64,000 nucleotides of DNA from Lactobacillus johnsonii (GCF_014058685.1 NZ_CP059055.1:1116001-1180000); one strand, 5' to 3'; positions 37,810 to 46,098 are shown, numbered from the stretch's first letter. The notes: generated from the sequence alone by a model not told the origin. Numbers and translations: made by a program.

Positions 37810-39162
37810 ATGACTAATAAAAGTTCCGTACCTAAGAAACTTTCCTTTATATCTATCTATTTCTTAGGTATTAATGCAGTCATTGGATCAGGGACATTCC
37901 TGCTACCTTCTGTAATTTATCGTTACATGAACTTAACAGCTATTCTTGTTCTTCTCTGTACTGCTGTCACTGTCAGCATGATTGCTTTATGCTATGCTGA
38001 CTTATCCAGCCGTTTCACACAATCCGGAGCCGCTTGGCTTTATTCATATAATGCTTTTGGGCGTTTTTCGGGTTATGAACTAGGTATTTTTACTTGGTTT
38101 TTAGGATGTACAACTCTTTCTGCTGAAGTAGTTGCTTTATTAACCATTCTAAAGAGTTTTCTACCTATTTTTAAAAATAATGCAGTCTACATTAGTGGAG
38201 TTATCTTCTTAATTTTACTGTTTTCAATTATTAATTTCTTTGGTAGATCTTGGGTAAAAATTGTTAATAACATTTCAGCTGCAGCTAAGATTATTACATT
38301 ACTTGTCTTCATTATTGTGGGGGCCTTCTTTATTAAGAAAGCTCACTTTACTCCGGTAATTCCACATGCAGCTTTAACCGGTGTTGGCCCATTCTTTAAA
38401 CATTTTGGGGCTGCCTTCACACCAATTTTTTATTTATTTACTGGATTTTCTTTTATTCCAATTGCCGCAAAGCAAATGAATAATCCAGAAAAGAATATTC
38501 CACGCGTTTTAATTGCAGTAATGACTAGTGTAACAATTCTAGATTGCTTGATGCTTTTAGTTGCAATTGGTTTAAGTGGGCAAAAACTAGGAAGTTATTC
38601 TAATCCATTAGCGAGTGCTCTAAAGACTGGTGTTGGCCAATGGGGTTTTGCTTTTATGATTGTCGGAATGTTAATTTCAATCTTTGGTGTTGCCTTTAGT
38701 GCTTCATTTAATACTCCTTCACTTATTGCATCCCTTGCTACCGAACATGGGATGCTTCCGAAATGGATTGGTAAGAAAAATAAACACGATGCTCCTTGGG
38801 TTGGTATTATTTTTACCGCTGTTCTTTCAGGAGCCTTAGCTACTCAAAGCTACCTATTCCTTGTTTCATGTACAGTTTTAGCATCCTTTGTTCAATATGT
38901 GCCATCAATTTTAGCAGTCATTAAATTTAAGCATAGTAATGAATACCCAACACACGGTTTTTCACTACCTGGAAAATACACTATTCCAATTATTGCTTTG
39001 ATTATTTCTTGTTATATGGTTACTAACTTTACTCCTAAGACACTACTCTTAGGGGCTGTAGTTGCAGTGATTGCGGCTGCCTGCTACTTCTTTATTGATA
39101 AGGATGAAAAGTTAGAAAAAGAACATGAAGACTTTTTAGCTAAATTAAGACGAAAAAACTAA
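37810..39162 (+). CDS. APC-superfamily amino acid permease
   Basis: The 450-residue membrane protein has about 12 hydrophobic segments. The first helix carries the APC unwound motif GINAVIGSGTFLLPS. Other family landmarks are GAAWLYSYNAFGRFSGYELG and FYLFTGFSFIPIAAKQMNNPEKNIPR. Substrates cannot be assigned; amino acids or amines are likely. A charged cytoplasmic tail ends it. Its own terminator has been split by an IS3-family insertion: the left arm is at 39161-39175 and the right arm at 40682-40696. Confidence 0.9.
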   Translation: MTNKSSVPKKLSFISIYFLGINAVIGSGTFLLPSVIYRYMNLTAILVLLCTAVTVSMIALCYADLSSRFTQSGAAWLYSYNAFGRFSGYELGIFTWFLGCTTLSAEVVALLTILKSFLPIFKNNAVYISGVIFLILLFSIINFFGRSWVKIVNNISAAAKIITLLVFIIVGAFFIKKAHFTPVIPHAALTGVGPFFKHFGAAFTPIFYLFTGFSFIPIAAKQMNNPEKNIPRVLIAVMTSVTILDCLMLLVAIGLSGQKLGSYSNPLASALKTGVGQWGFAFMIVGMLISIFGVAFSASFNTPSLIASLATEHGMLPKWIGKKNKHDAPWVGIIFTAVLSGALATQSYLFLVSCTVLASFVQYVPSILAVIKFKHSNEYPTHGFSLPGKYTIPIIALIISCYMVTNFTPKTLLLGAVVAVIAAACYFFIDKDEKLEKEHEDFLAKLRRKN

Positions 39163-39175
39163 AAAAGTAAGCTGC
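39161..39175 (+). terminator. Left arm of the permease terminator, split by an IS
   Basis: AAAAAAGTAAGCTGC (39161-39175) is the exact reverse complement of 40682-40696. Without the IS and one CTT repeat the arms would enclose the 9-nt loop TTATAAGAT and be followed by a T-run, making a strong terminator for the permease. Confidence 0.88.
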
Positions 39176-39185
39176 TTTGAAGTGC

Positions 39186-39223
39186 CTCATAATTGTTAGA
39201 CATAAAATCTAATAATTATGAGG
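39186..39223 (+). promoter_or_regulatory. IS left-end hairpin covering the orfA ribosome binding site
   Basis: CCTCATAATTGTTAGA and TCTAATAATTATGAGG pair across a 7-nt loop with one mismatch. The 3' arm contains the GAGG ribosome binding site of orfA, and a T-run follows. Read-through transcripts from outside the IS would fold this and hide the start, while transcripts begun inside would not. The same hairpin is at 52099-52136 in copy B. Confidence 0.65.
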
Positions 39224-39232
39224 TATTTTTTT

Positions 39233-39766
39233 ATGACCAAATATTCGACTGAATTAAAAATTGAAATTGTTTCCAAATATTTAAATCATGAAGATTCAAT
39301 AAAAGGTTTAGCTAAACAATATAATATTCATTGGACTCTTATTCGTAGATGGATTGATAAGGCTAAGTGTCAAGGTTTAGCTGCCTTATCTGTTAAACAT
39401 ACTAAAACTACTTATTCTTCTGACTTTAGGCTAAATGTGGTACGCTACTATTTAACACATTCTATTGGAGTTTCAAAGGTAGCGGCTAAGTTTAATATTA
39501 GTGATTCTCAAGTATACAATTGGGCTAAAAAGTTCAATGAAGAAGGATATGCTGGGCTGCTGCCTAAACAGAAAGGTCGGCCTAGGAAAGTGCCTAAAAA
39601 GAGTAAGAAGACAACTAAAAAGTTAGAACTTAGTGAAAAGCAAAAGTATGAAGAAAAAATTCTTAAGCAGGAAGCTGAATTAGAAAGACTTAGAGTGGAA
39701 AATCTTGTCTTAAAAAAAGTGGCTGCCCGATATCCACGTTATCCAACAAACAAAAAACACAATTAA
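39233..39766 (+). CDS. IS3-family transposase OrfA, copy A
   Basis: This DNA-binding part of the transposase has two helix-turn-helix units (LKIEIVSKYLNHEDSIKGLA and LNVVRYYLTHSIGVSKVAAK), a basic linker (KKSKKTTKK) and a C-terminal leucine zipper (EKILKQEAELERLRVENLVL). The ATG at 39233 has GAGG upstream, so the frame from 39218 is shortened to 177 residues. An A7 run at 39712-39718 allows a -1 frameshift (A AAA AAA G) into orfB, giving the OrfAB fusion that is the working transposase in this family. Confidence 0.93.
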   Translation: MTKYSTELKIEIVSKYLNHEDSIKGLAKQYNIHWTLIRRWIDKAKCQGLAALSVKHTKTTYSSDFRLNVVRYYLTHSIGVSKVAAKFNISDSQVYNWAKKFNEEGYAGLLPKQKGRPRKVPKKSKKTTKKLELSEKQKYEEKILKQEAELERLRVENLVLKKVAARYPRYPTNKKHN

Positions 39767-39819
39767 TACAGGATATTCGGGCAAAACACCATCAAATTAA
39801 ACTTAAGGTCTTATTTAAA

Positions 39820-40635
39820 GTGCTCAAATTAAATAGAAAGACTTACTATGACAATGTAAAAAATAGAATTAATCAAGCTGATAAGTATGCTTTAGTAAAA
39901 GAGAAGATTCAAGAAATCTATTATGGCTATGAAGGACAAGAAACATATGGTTATCGTCCTATGTGGGGAGCGTTAAGAGATGAAGGATTTAAACTTTCTC
40001 TAGAAACAGTACGTAAGTTAATGAGAAGTTTAGGAATAAAAACAACAATTTATCATAAAAATACTGGTAAATATAGTTCGTATAAGGGTAATGTAGGAAA
40101 GAAAGCACCAAATATCCTAAATCAAACTTTTGATGAAACAATCCCCTATAAAGTTCTTCATACCGATGTAACTGAATATAAACTAACTAGCGGCAAGAAA
40201 GTTTATATTTCTCCTGTAGTAGATGAGGCTTCTTTGGAGATTCTAGCTTGTGCAGTAAGTTATTCTCCTGAAATGAAAACTATTTATAATATGCTAGATG
40301 AACTAGCAGATAATCTTCCACCAGGAGCTGCTCCTATCCTTCATTCAGATCAAGGCTTTCAATATCAGAATCCAGGCTATCAGGCTCGACTAAAGAAAAT
40401 GAATATAATCCAAAGCATGTCCCGAAAAGGAAATTGTCATGATAATGCACCAGGAGAAACGATATTTAATTTAATGAAGAGAGAAAAACTGAATCGACTT
40501 AAGATTGGAAGTTTAGAAGAGATGAAGGAAATTCTGAAAGATTATATTTATTGGTTTAACAATGTTAGAAGATCAAACAAATTAAAATACACGACTCCTG
40601 TAAAATACAGAAATCGTGTATTATCAAATCTTTAA
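39820..40635 (+). CDS. IS3-family transposase OrfB (DDE integrase), copy A
   Basis: This is the catalytic rve-type integrase domain. The DDE residues lie in LHTDVTEYKL, LHSDQGFQYQ and the C-terminal GETIFNLMKREKL segment. An N-terminal HTH_21-like region (YGYEGQETYGYRPMWGALRD) precedes it. The listed GTG start is only the first possible internal one. The frame is open from about 39718, just after the orfA A-run, so expression by frameshifting is more likely. The gene is intact. Confidence 0.93.
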   Translation: MLKLNRKTYYDNVKNRINQADKYALVKEKIQEIYYGYEGQETYGYRPMWGALRDEGFKLSLETVRKLMRSLGIKTTIYHKNTGKYSSYKGNVGKKAPNILNQTFDETIPYKVLHTDVTEYKLTSGKKVYISPVVDEASLEILACAVSYSPEMKTIYNMLDELADNLPPGAAPILHSDQGFQYQNPGYQARLKKMNIIQSMSRKGNCHDNAPGETIFNLMKREKLNRLKIGSLEEMKEILKDYIYWFNNVRRSNKLKYTTPVKYRNRVLSNL

Positions 40636-40681
40636 AATTTTATAAATGTCTAACTTTTCTATGGCACTTCACTTATAAGAT

Positions 40682-40697
40682 GCAGCTTACTTTTTTT
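40682..40697 (+). terminator. Right arm of the split permease terminator
   Basis: GCAGCTTACTTTTTT pairs with 39161-39175 when the IS is ignored. Together with the left arm it forms a 15-bp perfect stem. Confidence 0.85.
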
Positions 40698-40754
40698 AGT
40701 TAAAGTTATAGGGTATAATTCACTTATCTTAATTCAAAGGAGCTAAAGATAGAT

Positions 40755-40883
40755 ATGGGTTTAACTTTTGAAAAAAATAATCAATTAGAAAAAATGCTTG
40801 ATAAATTTGCTATCTTGCCAGATGATCCTAAAAATAAAAAAGCTCAAAATAGCAAAGATAAGGACAAAAATAAAGATAAATAA
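40755..40883 (+). CDS. Small basic protein, 42 residues
   Basis: MGLTFEKNNQLEKMLDKFAI opens the protein, followed by LPDDPKNKK and a Lys/Asp-rich tail. A strong AAAGGAGC site precedes it and a terminator follows, so it is probably translated. The pattern (short amphipathic helix, LPDDP, charged tail) resembles the small SPJ_0845-type proteins of streptococci and lactobacilli. That match is from memory and no function is known. It was probably downstream of its own promoter before the IS arrived, since the permease terminator separates them. Confidence 0.6.
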   Translation: MGLTFEKNNQLEKMLDKFAILPDDPKNKKAQNSKDKDKNKDK

Positions 40884-40884
40884 T

Positions 40885-40923
40885 AAAAGAGGTCGAAACA
40901 ATTATAGTTCCGACCTCTTTTAT
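40885..40923. terminator. Bidirectional terminator
   Basis: AAAAGAGGTCG and CGACCTCTTTT pair across a 15-nt loop between the convergent small-protein gene and the Rib-domain gene. Confidence 0.85.
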
Positions 40924-40929
40924 TGTCTA

Positions 40930-41781
40930 TTAGTTTCTTTTCTTTAATTTTTTACTCCAAATTACTGCACCACTTACGGCTGCAATTAATGCACCGCAAA
41001 TTATTACAAATGGATTAGTAGCCTTAGCCACAGTTTCTGGTAAGCGAGTAGCAACAGAAATTGGATTTGAACTCTTGTCCTTATCCTTTGAGTTACTTAC
41101 AACACTAACATTTTTTTCAGTAACAGTAGTTGATCCTAAATCCTTCACAACTACATCTTCGTTAGCTTTAGAACTGGATTTTGCTGCTTGATCTTTATCA
41201 GTTTTCTCAACAGTAGTTGACTTCTCCATATGGTTATCAGCGTCTTTTGCAGAAGTCTTAGCTTCACCTTCTATTTGTGAGCTCTTAGCAGTTGATTTTG
41301 ATGTTCCTGCAGCTGAAGAGCTTTTATCTGAAGAAGTAGTATTTGTATTTTCACTACTTTGACTAGCTGCACCATCTTTAACTGTTACGTAAACTGCTAA
41401 TCTTGATCTAGATCCATCTGGGAAAGTAACATAAACTGTTCCGTAACTAGTTCCGGCCTTATTAACTTCAGGCTTATTATCCCAAGCAGCTACTGTTCCA
41501 GCTGGAACCTGACTCCAATTAGAAATACCACTTGTTGCATCAGGCAAAACACCCTTAGTAGTAGTTAAAGCTTGGACAGTTAATGGATTAGTATAAGCTT
41601 GTAAATTCTTATGTTCTTCAAGTTGAGTTTGATAAGTCTTTGCTTGATCAGTAGTTGCGGTACTACTATCAGTACTTGTAGTACTTGCTGCAAAAGCAGT
41701 TCCACCTACACTCAAAGATGCTAACATTGCAGCTGCACCCAAACTTGTAATGATACTTCTCTTCTTAACTTTTCTCATCAT
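40930..41781 (-). CDS. Secreted Rib-domain surface protein with atypical anchor
   Basis: The 283-residue protein starts with a signal peptide (MMRKVKKRS, then IITSLGAAAMLASLSVGGT and AFA). A single Rib/alpha-like domain follows (PAGTVAAWDNKPEVNKAG, TVYVTFPDGS and RLAVYVTVKD). A Ser/Thr/Lys-rich stalk comes next. The C-terminus looks like a sortase signal: RLPETVAKATNPF, a membrane helix, then KKLKKRN. The motif is LPETV rather than LPxTG, so sortase A may not cleave it and it may stay as a membrane protein. The first or second Met could be the start. Confidence 0.8.
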   Translation of the reverse strand: MMRKVKKRSIITSLGAAAMLASLSVGGTAFAASTTSTDSSTATTDQAKTYQTQLEEHKNLQAYTNPLTVQALTTTKGVLPDATSGISNWSQVPAGTVAAWDNKPEVNKAGTSYGTVYVTFPDGSRSRLAVYVTVKDGAASQSSENTNTTSSDKSSSAAGTSKSTAKSSQIEGEAKTSAKDADNHMEKSTTVEKTDKDQAAKSSSKANEDVVVKDLGSTTVTEKNVSVVSNSKDKDKSSNPISVATRLPETVAKATNPFVIICGALIAAVSGAVIWSKKLKKRN

Positions 41782-42003
41782 AATTCACGCTCCTCAGCAA
41801 GGTAAGCTATACTTAAGCTTGCTGTTTTATTTACTTTTATTATACCGTAGTTTTACAAAAATGTTACAAATTAAGATATTTTTTACATTCTTTGTAATAT
41901 TTTAAGAAATACGCGTTATTAGCGCTTTCACAATTATTTATATCATAGGCATTTTAAAAATTAAAAACATATGCTTAAAAACTTAATTATGATGGGAAAG
42001 CTA

Positions 42004-42384
42004 TCAGCTGGCTAAATAAGTCAAAGCAACCTGTAATTGAGTCAGATCGTTAAGTGTAGCTGGGATATCGTCTTGATCTACCACTTGGTAAATTTCTAAG
42101 GTCTCTTCATCAAATTCAAAACCAGCTCCAATTACAATATCCATTGCTTCTTCAAGTAAATCCATATTTTCTTGACCGGGATCAAGCTTAAATAAAGTTC
42201 CTCCATCATCAGTAATGCGGTAGTAATCATCTTCTTTTTCAATCCAGCAATATACTAAGTCCCCATATGCACCAATTAAGGGTGTTGCTACCTCAATATC
42301 TGAACCAGCTTTTATAAAATGAATATTTTCTTTTAACCAATTCATGGCATTTTGCCCAATTAACTCTATTTCAGAATCTTTCAT
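42004..42384 (-). CDS. DUF1828-like protein 1
   Basis: The 126-residue acidic soluble protein includes IEVATPLIGAYGDLVYCWIE and YYRITDDGGTLFKLD, which follow the DUF1828 pattern (threonine-proline motif, then a short beta hairpin ending in DDG). The ATG at 42384 follows AAGGAGAG, so the longer frame from 42408 is not used. Function is unknown. A related gene lies just upstream on the same strand with a terminator between them. Confidence 0.65.
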   Translation of the reverse strand: MKDSEIELIGQNAMNWLKENIHFIKAGSDIEVATPLIGAYGDLVYCWIEKEDDYYRITDDGGTLFKLDPGQENMDLLEEAMDIVIGAGFEFDEETLEIYQVVDQDDIPATLNDLTQLQVALTYLAS

Positions 42385-42425
42385 AGTTCTCTCCTTGTTT
42401 TTATTCAAATTATAACTTAATTAGG

Positions 42426-42464
42426 CAAAAAAAAAGAAGCTTCTGCTTTCAGCTTCTTCTCTTG
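42426..42464 (-). terminator. Terminator after the second DUF1828-like gene
   Basis: GAAGAAGCTG and CAGCTTCTTT-type arms (AAGAAGC...GCTTCTT) form a hairpin followed by a long T-run on the minus strand. Confidence 0.75.
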
Positions 42465-42472
42465 TAATTAAA

Positions 42473-42874
42473 TTATCTATGGATTTGGGCAAATTCAACT
42501 ACACGATTTAATAATTGAGTAAAGTTGTTTACTTCATTTCTAAGATCGCGAGCATTAATATAGTCACGTGTTAGTTCTCCGCGATCATCTAATAATACAC
42601 CAAATTCACTAGCTAAACGTGCCACATCACTGGCAATACTTGCGAAACTCCCGATATTATCATCAATCATTTGTGCCGTAAATACGCGATCATTCAAGGC
42701 ATAGGTTCCGTTAGGATAAACAACTAAATAAAAGTGAATAGTATCGTTCAAGCCATCAACCACATTAGTTGAAACACGATATTCATTATCATCAACCGGC
42801 TCAATTGAAAATGCCGAACTGATGCCATTATCTTCTCTAAAAGATTTCATTAAAACGTCTTCAAGATCATACAT
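42473..42874 (-). CDS. DUF1828-like protein 2
   Basis: The 133-residue acidic protein has the same layout as its downstream neighbour: a beta-rich middle (YRVSTNVVDGLNDTIHFYLV, NGTYALNDRVF) and a helical C-terminus (LRNEVNNFTQLLNRVVEFAQ). Similarity to the neighbour is weak, so common descent is an inference. The start follows TTGGAGGTCAG. No function is known. Confidence 0.55.
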   Translation of the reverse strand: MYDLEDVLMKSFREDNGISSAFSIEPVDDNEYRVSTNVVDGLNDTIHFYLVVYPNGTYALNDRVFTAQMIDDNIGSFASIASDVARLASEFGVLLDDRGELTRDYINARDLRNEVNNFTQLLNRVVEFAQIHR

Positions 42875-43093
42875 AGAAACTGACCTCCAACATCTTTATC
42901 TAAAAATAAATTTAACAAATTAATTCACTACATATCTATTATATCTTTTCTAGAAAAAATATGTACTTTGAGCTCCCAAACTGGAAAAATAATATATTAT
43001 TTTTCAAATACCTTCTTATCAACGCTTAATTTTACTGTTTTATATTAATAATTTTGGTTATAATAAAAGAAGTTTTAAATGGAGGAAATTAAT

Positions 43094-43738
43094 TTGAAAA
43101 AGTTAATCGTTGGTGCTTTAAGTTGTAGTCTCTTATTACTTGCGGGTTGTCGCAACAACTTGGTTGAGCCAAAACATAAATCTTCTGCAGCAGACTATGC
43201 CATTATTCAGTCTTCTCATAAGCAATCTCATAAAAAAGTTGAAAAAGAGAAACCTAAAAATAAAGAAGATAAAAGGGAAAAAGTAGATAAAACTGATCAG
43301 AAAAAAGCTGAAGACACTAAGATGGATGATCAACTAGATAGTCTCCAAAATAAAGAAGAGCAATCTAGTTCTGAAAGCCAAAGTTCTAGTTCATCAAGTA
43401 CTACTTTACCTATTCAACGCAGTGAACATAAGGCAAGCAGTAGCCTACCAAAATCTAACTCTGGTACTTCTTTCTATACTGTTCCACGTCGTCATTATAC
43501 TTATTATAATCCTCAACCTAACTATTACTTTGATAACAGCTGGACTACTAACAGTAATGCAAATGCAACTACTCAAAGTTCTGCTACAAGTAGTTCAAAC
43601 TCTGAGAATTCGCACACTTCATCATCTTCTACTGCTTCATCTGAATCTTCTTCAAGTTCAAGCAAGGAAAGTGAAACGCCAGCTAGTCAAAATAATGAAT
43701 CTGAATCAACTAGCTCAACTGAAAATACTCAAGACTAA
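43094..43738 (+). CDS. Ser-rich lipoprotein
   Basis: A TTG start at 43094 follows GGAGGAAATTAA and gives MKKLIVGALSCSLLLLAGC, a clean lipoprotein signal with lipobox LAGC. The upstream ATG at 43079 overlaps the ribosome binding site and is less likely. The mature protein is a Lys/Glu-rich segment followed by Ser-rich low-complexity sequence broken by a Tyr/Asn-rich stretch (RRHYTYYNPQPNYYFDNSW). No enzymatic domain is seen. An extended -10 (TATAAT at 43060-43065) precedes it. Confidence 0.7.
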   Translation: MKKLIVGALSCSLLLLAGCRNNLVEPKHKSSAADYAIIQSSHKQSHKKVEKEKPKNKEDKREKVDKTDQKKAEDTKMDDQLDSLQNKEEQSSSESQSSSSSSTTLPIQRSEHKASSSLPKSNSGTSFYTVPRRHYTYYNPQPNYYFDNSWTTNSNANATTQSSATSSSNSENSHTSSSSTASSESSSSSSKESETPASQNNESESTSSTENTQD

Positions 43739-43769
43739 TAAAAAGACATTCGATCGAATGTCTTTTTTA
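43738..43769. terminator. Bidirectional terminator
   Basis: AAAAAGACATTCGAT and ATCGAATGTCTTTTT form an almost loop-free palindrome between the convergent lipoprotein and NUDIX genes. Confidence 0.85.
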
Positions 43770-44207
43770 ATAAGTTTGATCTCTATCTCCATCTAAGATA
43801 TGTTCACTTAACTTTTTATCGAAAAAGATTGGTAAATCATGATCAAAGTTATATGCTAATTTTGATTTTTCTATTTCTTCCCTTGTCATCCAAGTTAAAT
43901 CTCCTTCATCAGAAGCTTTTAATGTACCAGTAAACTTAGTAGCTACATAGAAAAAGACAAGATAGCGTTCATCATTATGGTCAAAAAATTGCTTTACTCC
44001 AACTAAACGCGGATCCTCAATTTCTAATCCCGTCTCTTCTTTTATTTCTCTAACCACTGAATCATGAAAAGCTTCATGAGATTCGACATGGCCACCTGGA
44101 AAAGTCAACCCAGGCCAAACCGGATCAGTTCTATTTAGAACTAAAATTTTGTCTTTATCTTTTATCATACACATATTAGTTAATGTTACAGCTTCTGATC
44201 TTTTCAT
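43767..44207 (-). CDS. NUDIX hydrolase, MutT-like
   Basis: This 146-residue enzyme should hydrolyse a nucleoside diphosphate derivative, possibly 8-oxo-dGTP. The NUDIX box is complete: GGHVESHEAFHDSVVREIKE followed by ETGLEIED. The substrate is not evident. The N-terminus (MKRSEAVTLTNMCMIKDKDK) resembles Firmicute MutT/YjhB-like proteins. It is convergent with the Ser-rich lipoprotein gene. Confidence 0.88.
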   Translation of the reverse strand: MKRSEAVTLTNMCMIKDKDKILVLNRTDPVWPGLTFPGGHVESHEAFHDSVVREIKEETGLEIEDPRLVGVKQFFDHNDERYLVFFYVATKFTGTLKASDEGDLTWMTREEIEKSKLAYNFDHDLPIFFDKKLSEHILDGDRDQTY

Positions 44208-44358
44208 TTCTTCTCCATTTTACATAATTTTAATTATATTATTTCTATAGTTTATAATTGTTTAAGTTTTATTTTACTGCTGTTAATTCATTTCTCTAAG
44301 TAAATTTTATTAGTATAATTGAATTAAATAGACTAAAATTTTTCAAAGGAATTTAGAT

Positions 44359-45204
44359 ATGACATTACAAATCAATACCAGAGTAGACTCAATTACCTGG
44401 CCTCTTAATCAAAATTTGACCAATCAAGAAATAATCTCTCAATTGGAACTTACAGTTACAGAAAATGGCCATCTTATTTCAAATGATAATCTTAGTATAA
44501 ATAAAAAGGCGGTTAACCGGTCTGAAGCAGGCGTATATCCTATAATTATCACCGCAATTGGTACTAATAATGAATATGCGACCAAGAAAATTCAAGCCTG
44601 GGTAACGGATAAAAATAATGTAGTTGATTCTTCCCCTACTCCTCAACCAGCTCCAGCAAAACCAGCACCATATACTTCTTCTCCTAATAAACCTGCTAGT
44701 CCTAAAAAGAAAGGCAAGAAAAAGATAGTATATATTGTTCTTGGAGTACTTGTTTTACTAATTGCCATCATCTTTGGTATTTCTGCTTGCCAAGCACATA
44801 ATGATACTGTTCAAAATGAGCAAGCTCAAAGTAATGCTCTTAATAATACTAATAGTAAATTAGATACTCTGTCTGAGCAAAACAAACAATTAATGCAACA
44901 AAATAAAGAGTTGCAAAGTGCTATCAACACATATAAGCAGGATCAAGATAAAGAAGAATTACAAAACCAATTAAACCAAATCAAAACTGAAAATGAACAG
45001 TTGAAAAATAATGCTGCTAATAATCAAGCCTTACAAAATCAAATTGATCAACTGGGCTCTACTATCGACCAAATCAAACAAAATCCAAATCAGGCCGATT
45101 CATTATTAGATCAAATGAAAAATAATCAAAACGAATTTATGCAGAATTTAAATGCCACTTTTCAAAAACTAGTTAGCGATTTTCAGCAATTAATTGGACA
45201 ATAA
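44359..45204 (+). CDS. Single-pass membrane protein with Ig-like N-terminus and coiled-coil C-terminus
   Basis: Residues 1-95 look like a small beta-sandwich of the bacterial surface type (AGVYPIIITAIGTNNEYATK). A Pro/Ala/Ser linker and a basic stretch (KKKGKKK) come next, then one membrane helix (IVYIVLGVLVLLIAIIFGIS, about 123-142). The rest is Gln/Asn-rich coiled coil (NSKLDTLSEQNKQLMQQNKE). There is no signal peptide. The basic stretch before the helix would place the N-terminus inside and the coiled coil outside. An Ig-like fold in the cytoplasm is odd, so the topology is uncertain. I do not recognise the family. Confidence 0.6.
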   Translation: MTLQINTRVDSITWPLNQNLTNQEIISQLELTVTENGHLISNDNLSINKKAVNRSEAGVYPIIITAIGTNNEYATKKIQAWVTDKNNVVDSSPTPQPAPAKPAPYTSSPNKPASPKKKGKKKIVYIVLGVLVLLIAIIFGISACQAHNDTVQNEQAQSNALNNTNSKLDTLSEQNKQLMQQNKELQSAINTYKQDQDKEELQNQLNQIKTENEQLKNNAANNQALQNQIDQLGSTIDQIKQNPNQADSLLDQMKNNQNEFMQNLNATFQKLVSDFQQLIGQ

Positions 45205-45215
45205 TACTACCTAAT

Positions 45216-45262
45216 AAAAAACTGAGAATTATGAAATCCCCTCATAGTTCTCAGTTTTTTAA
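45216..45262. terminator. Bidirectional terminator
   Basis: AAAAAACTGAGAA and TTCTCAGTTTTTT, continuing inward as TTATGA/TCATAG, pair between the convergent genes ending at 45204 and 45270. Confidence 0.88.
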
Positions 45263-45269
45263 TATTTAA

Positions 45270-45992
45270 TTAGTCATCTGTATCAACATCAGCATTGCTG
45301 CTTGCATTATCGCTAGATTTCTTAATGGTTTTAGACTCATAAACTTTTACAGTTAATGATTTACCAAATTTAGAATCGTAAGGGTCAAATACATAATGGG
45401 TTGCATTAGTTTTAGCGCCATTTGCAGGATCTAATTTATATACTATAACAAAATTACCGGTCATATTAGGCTCAACCTTCTTACGACCTTCCTTAATCTG
45501 ATTTCCCCAAGGTATTAATTCATTTTCAATGTCTGTGGTGACCAAAACAAGATCATGAGTAGCTTTGCCAACCTTCTCCATTACTTTTAAGTGATTACTA
45601 AAGAAAGATGTTGGATCAACGCTTTCTTTAGCATTATTACTGAAAGTTCCTTGCACTAGAGCATAATGGTCATCGCCATCAGAACCCTTAACAACGACAT
45701 TGGTTACATTATTGATAGCTATGTATCCCTTGCTATCTTGAAAATTTCCACCATAAGCTTTACCGTCGTCACTGTTACTATTATTAGCTTGATTGTCAGC
45801 CGCTGTACTTAAATCTTTTTTAGAGCGTTTTGTACTCTCACTACTGCTTTCATCTGTCTTTTCGACAGACTTCTTTGACTTACTAGTAGTTGTTTGTTTG
45901 CTGCTACTATTATCACTTTGACTAGAGCAAGCACTTGTTCCCAATCCCAAAAGTACTAAACCTAATGCTCCTAAAAGATATCTTTTTTTCAT
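45270..45992 (-). CDS. DUF5067-domain lipoprotein
   Basis: The signal peptide ends in LGLGTSAC, a lipobox. A Ser/Lys-rich spacer follows, and then a DUF5067-like domain (KGYIAINNVTNVVVKG, YALVQGTFSNNAKESVDPTS, FVIVYKLDPANGA). That domain belongs to the Telomere_MAL/DUF4352-like immunoglobulin folds of extracytoplasmic proteins. The ATG at 45992 has GGGAGG upstream. Function is unknown. Confidence 0.8.
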   Translation of the reverse strand: MKKRYLLGALGLVLLGLGTSACSSQSDNSSSKQTTTSKSKKSVEKTDESSSESTKRSKKDLSTAADNQANNSNSDDGKAYGGNFQDSKGYIAINNVTNVVVKGSDGDDHYALVQGTFSNNAKESVDPTSFFSNHLKVMEKVGKATHDLVLVTTDIENELIPWGNQIKEGRKKVEPNMTGNFVIVYKLDPANGAKTNATHYVFDPYDSKFGKSLTVKVYESKTIKKSSDNASSNADVDTDD

Positions 45993-46098
45993 CAAAAAAC
46001 CTCCCTATTTGAATACATCAATAATTCTAGCATTTTTAGTTAAAAAATTATACAGATTATATAACGAATTGAGTTTTCAAATTACGGATTAGCCTGTT

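Larger units (their letters stand above)
39178..40671 (+). mobile_element. IS3-family (IS150 group, IS1223-like) insertion sequence, copy A, 1494 bp
   Basis: The ends start TGAAGTGCC on both sides and carry about 26-bp imperfect inverted repeats that also share GTTAGACAT. A 3-bp duplication CTT (39175-39177 and 40672-40674) flanks the element, as usual for IS3. It contains two overlapping frames joined by a probable -1 frameshift. The size and host suggest IS1223, known from L. johnsonii at about 1.49 kb. It has an apparently identical partner at 50651-52144 in the opposite orientation. Confidence 0.95.

Noticed and set aside
41790..42000. RNA gene or further CRISPR repeat in the gap upstream of the Rib-domain gene
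   Set aside because: Only AT-rich promoter-like sequence was seen, with no stable hairpin or repeat.
43422..43796. 124-residue plus-strand ORF rich in Leu/Ile overlapping the Ser-rich lipoprotein
   Set aside because: The Leu/Ile runs are the frame-shifted reading of Ser/Thr-rich codons of the real lipoprotein, and it lacks its own start signals.
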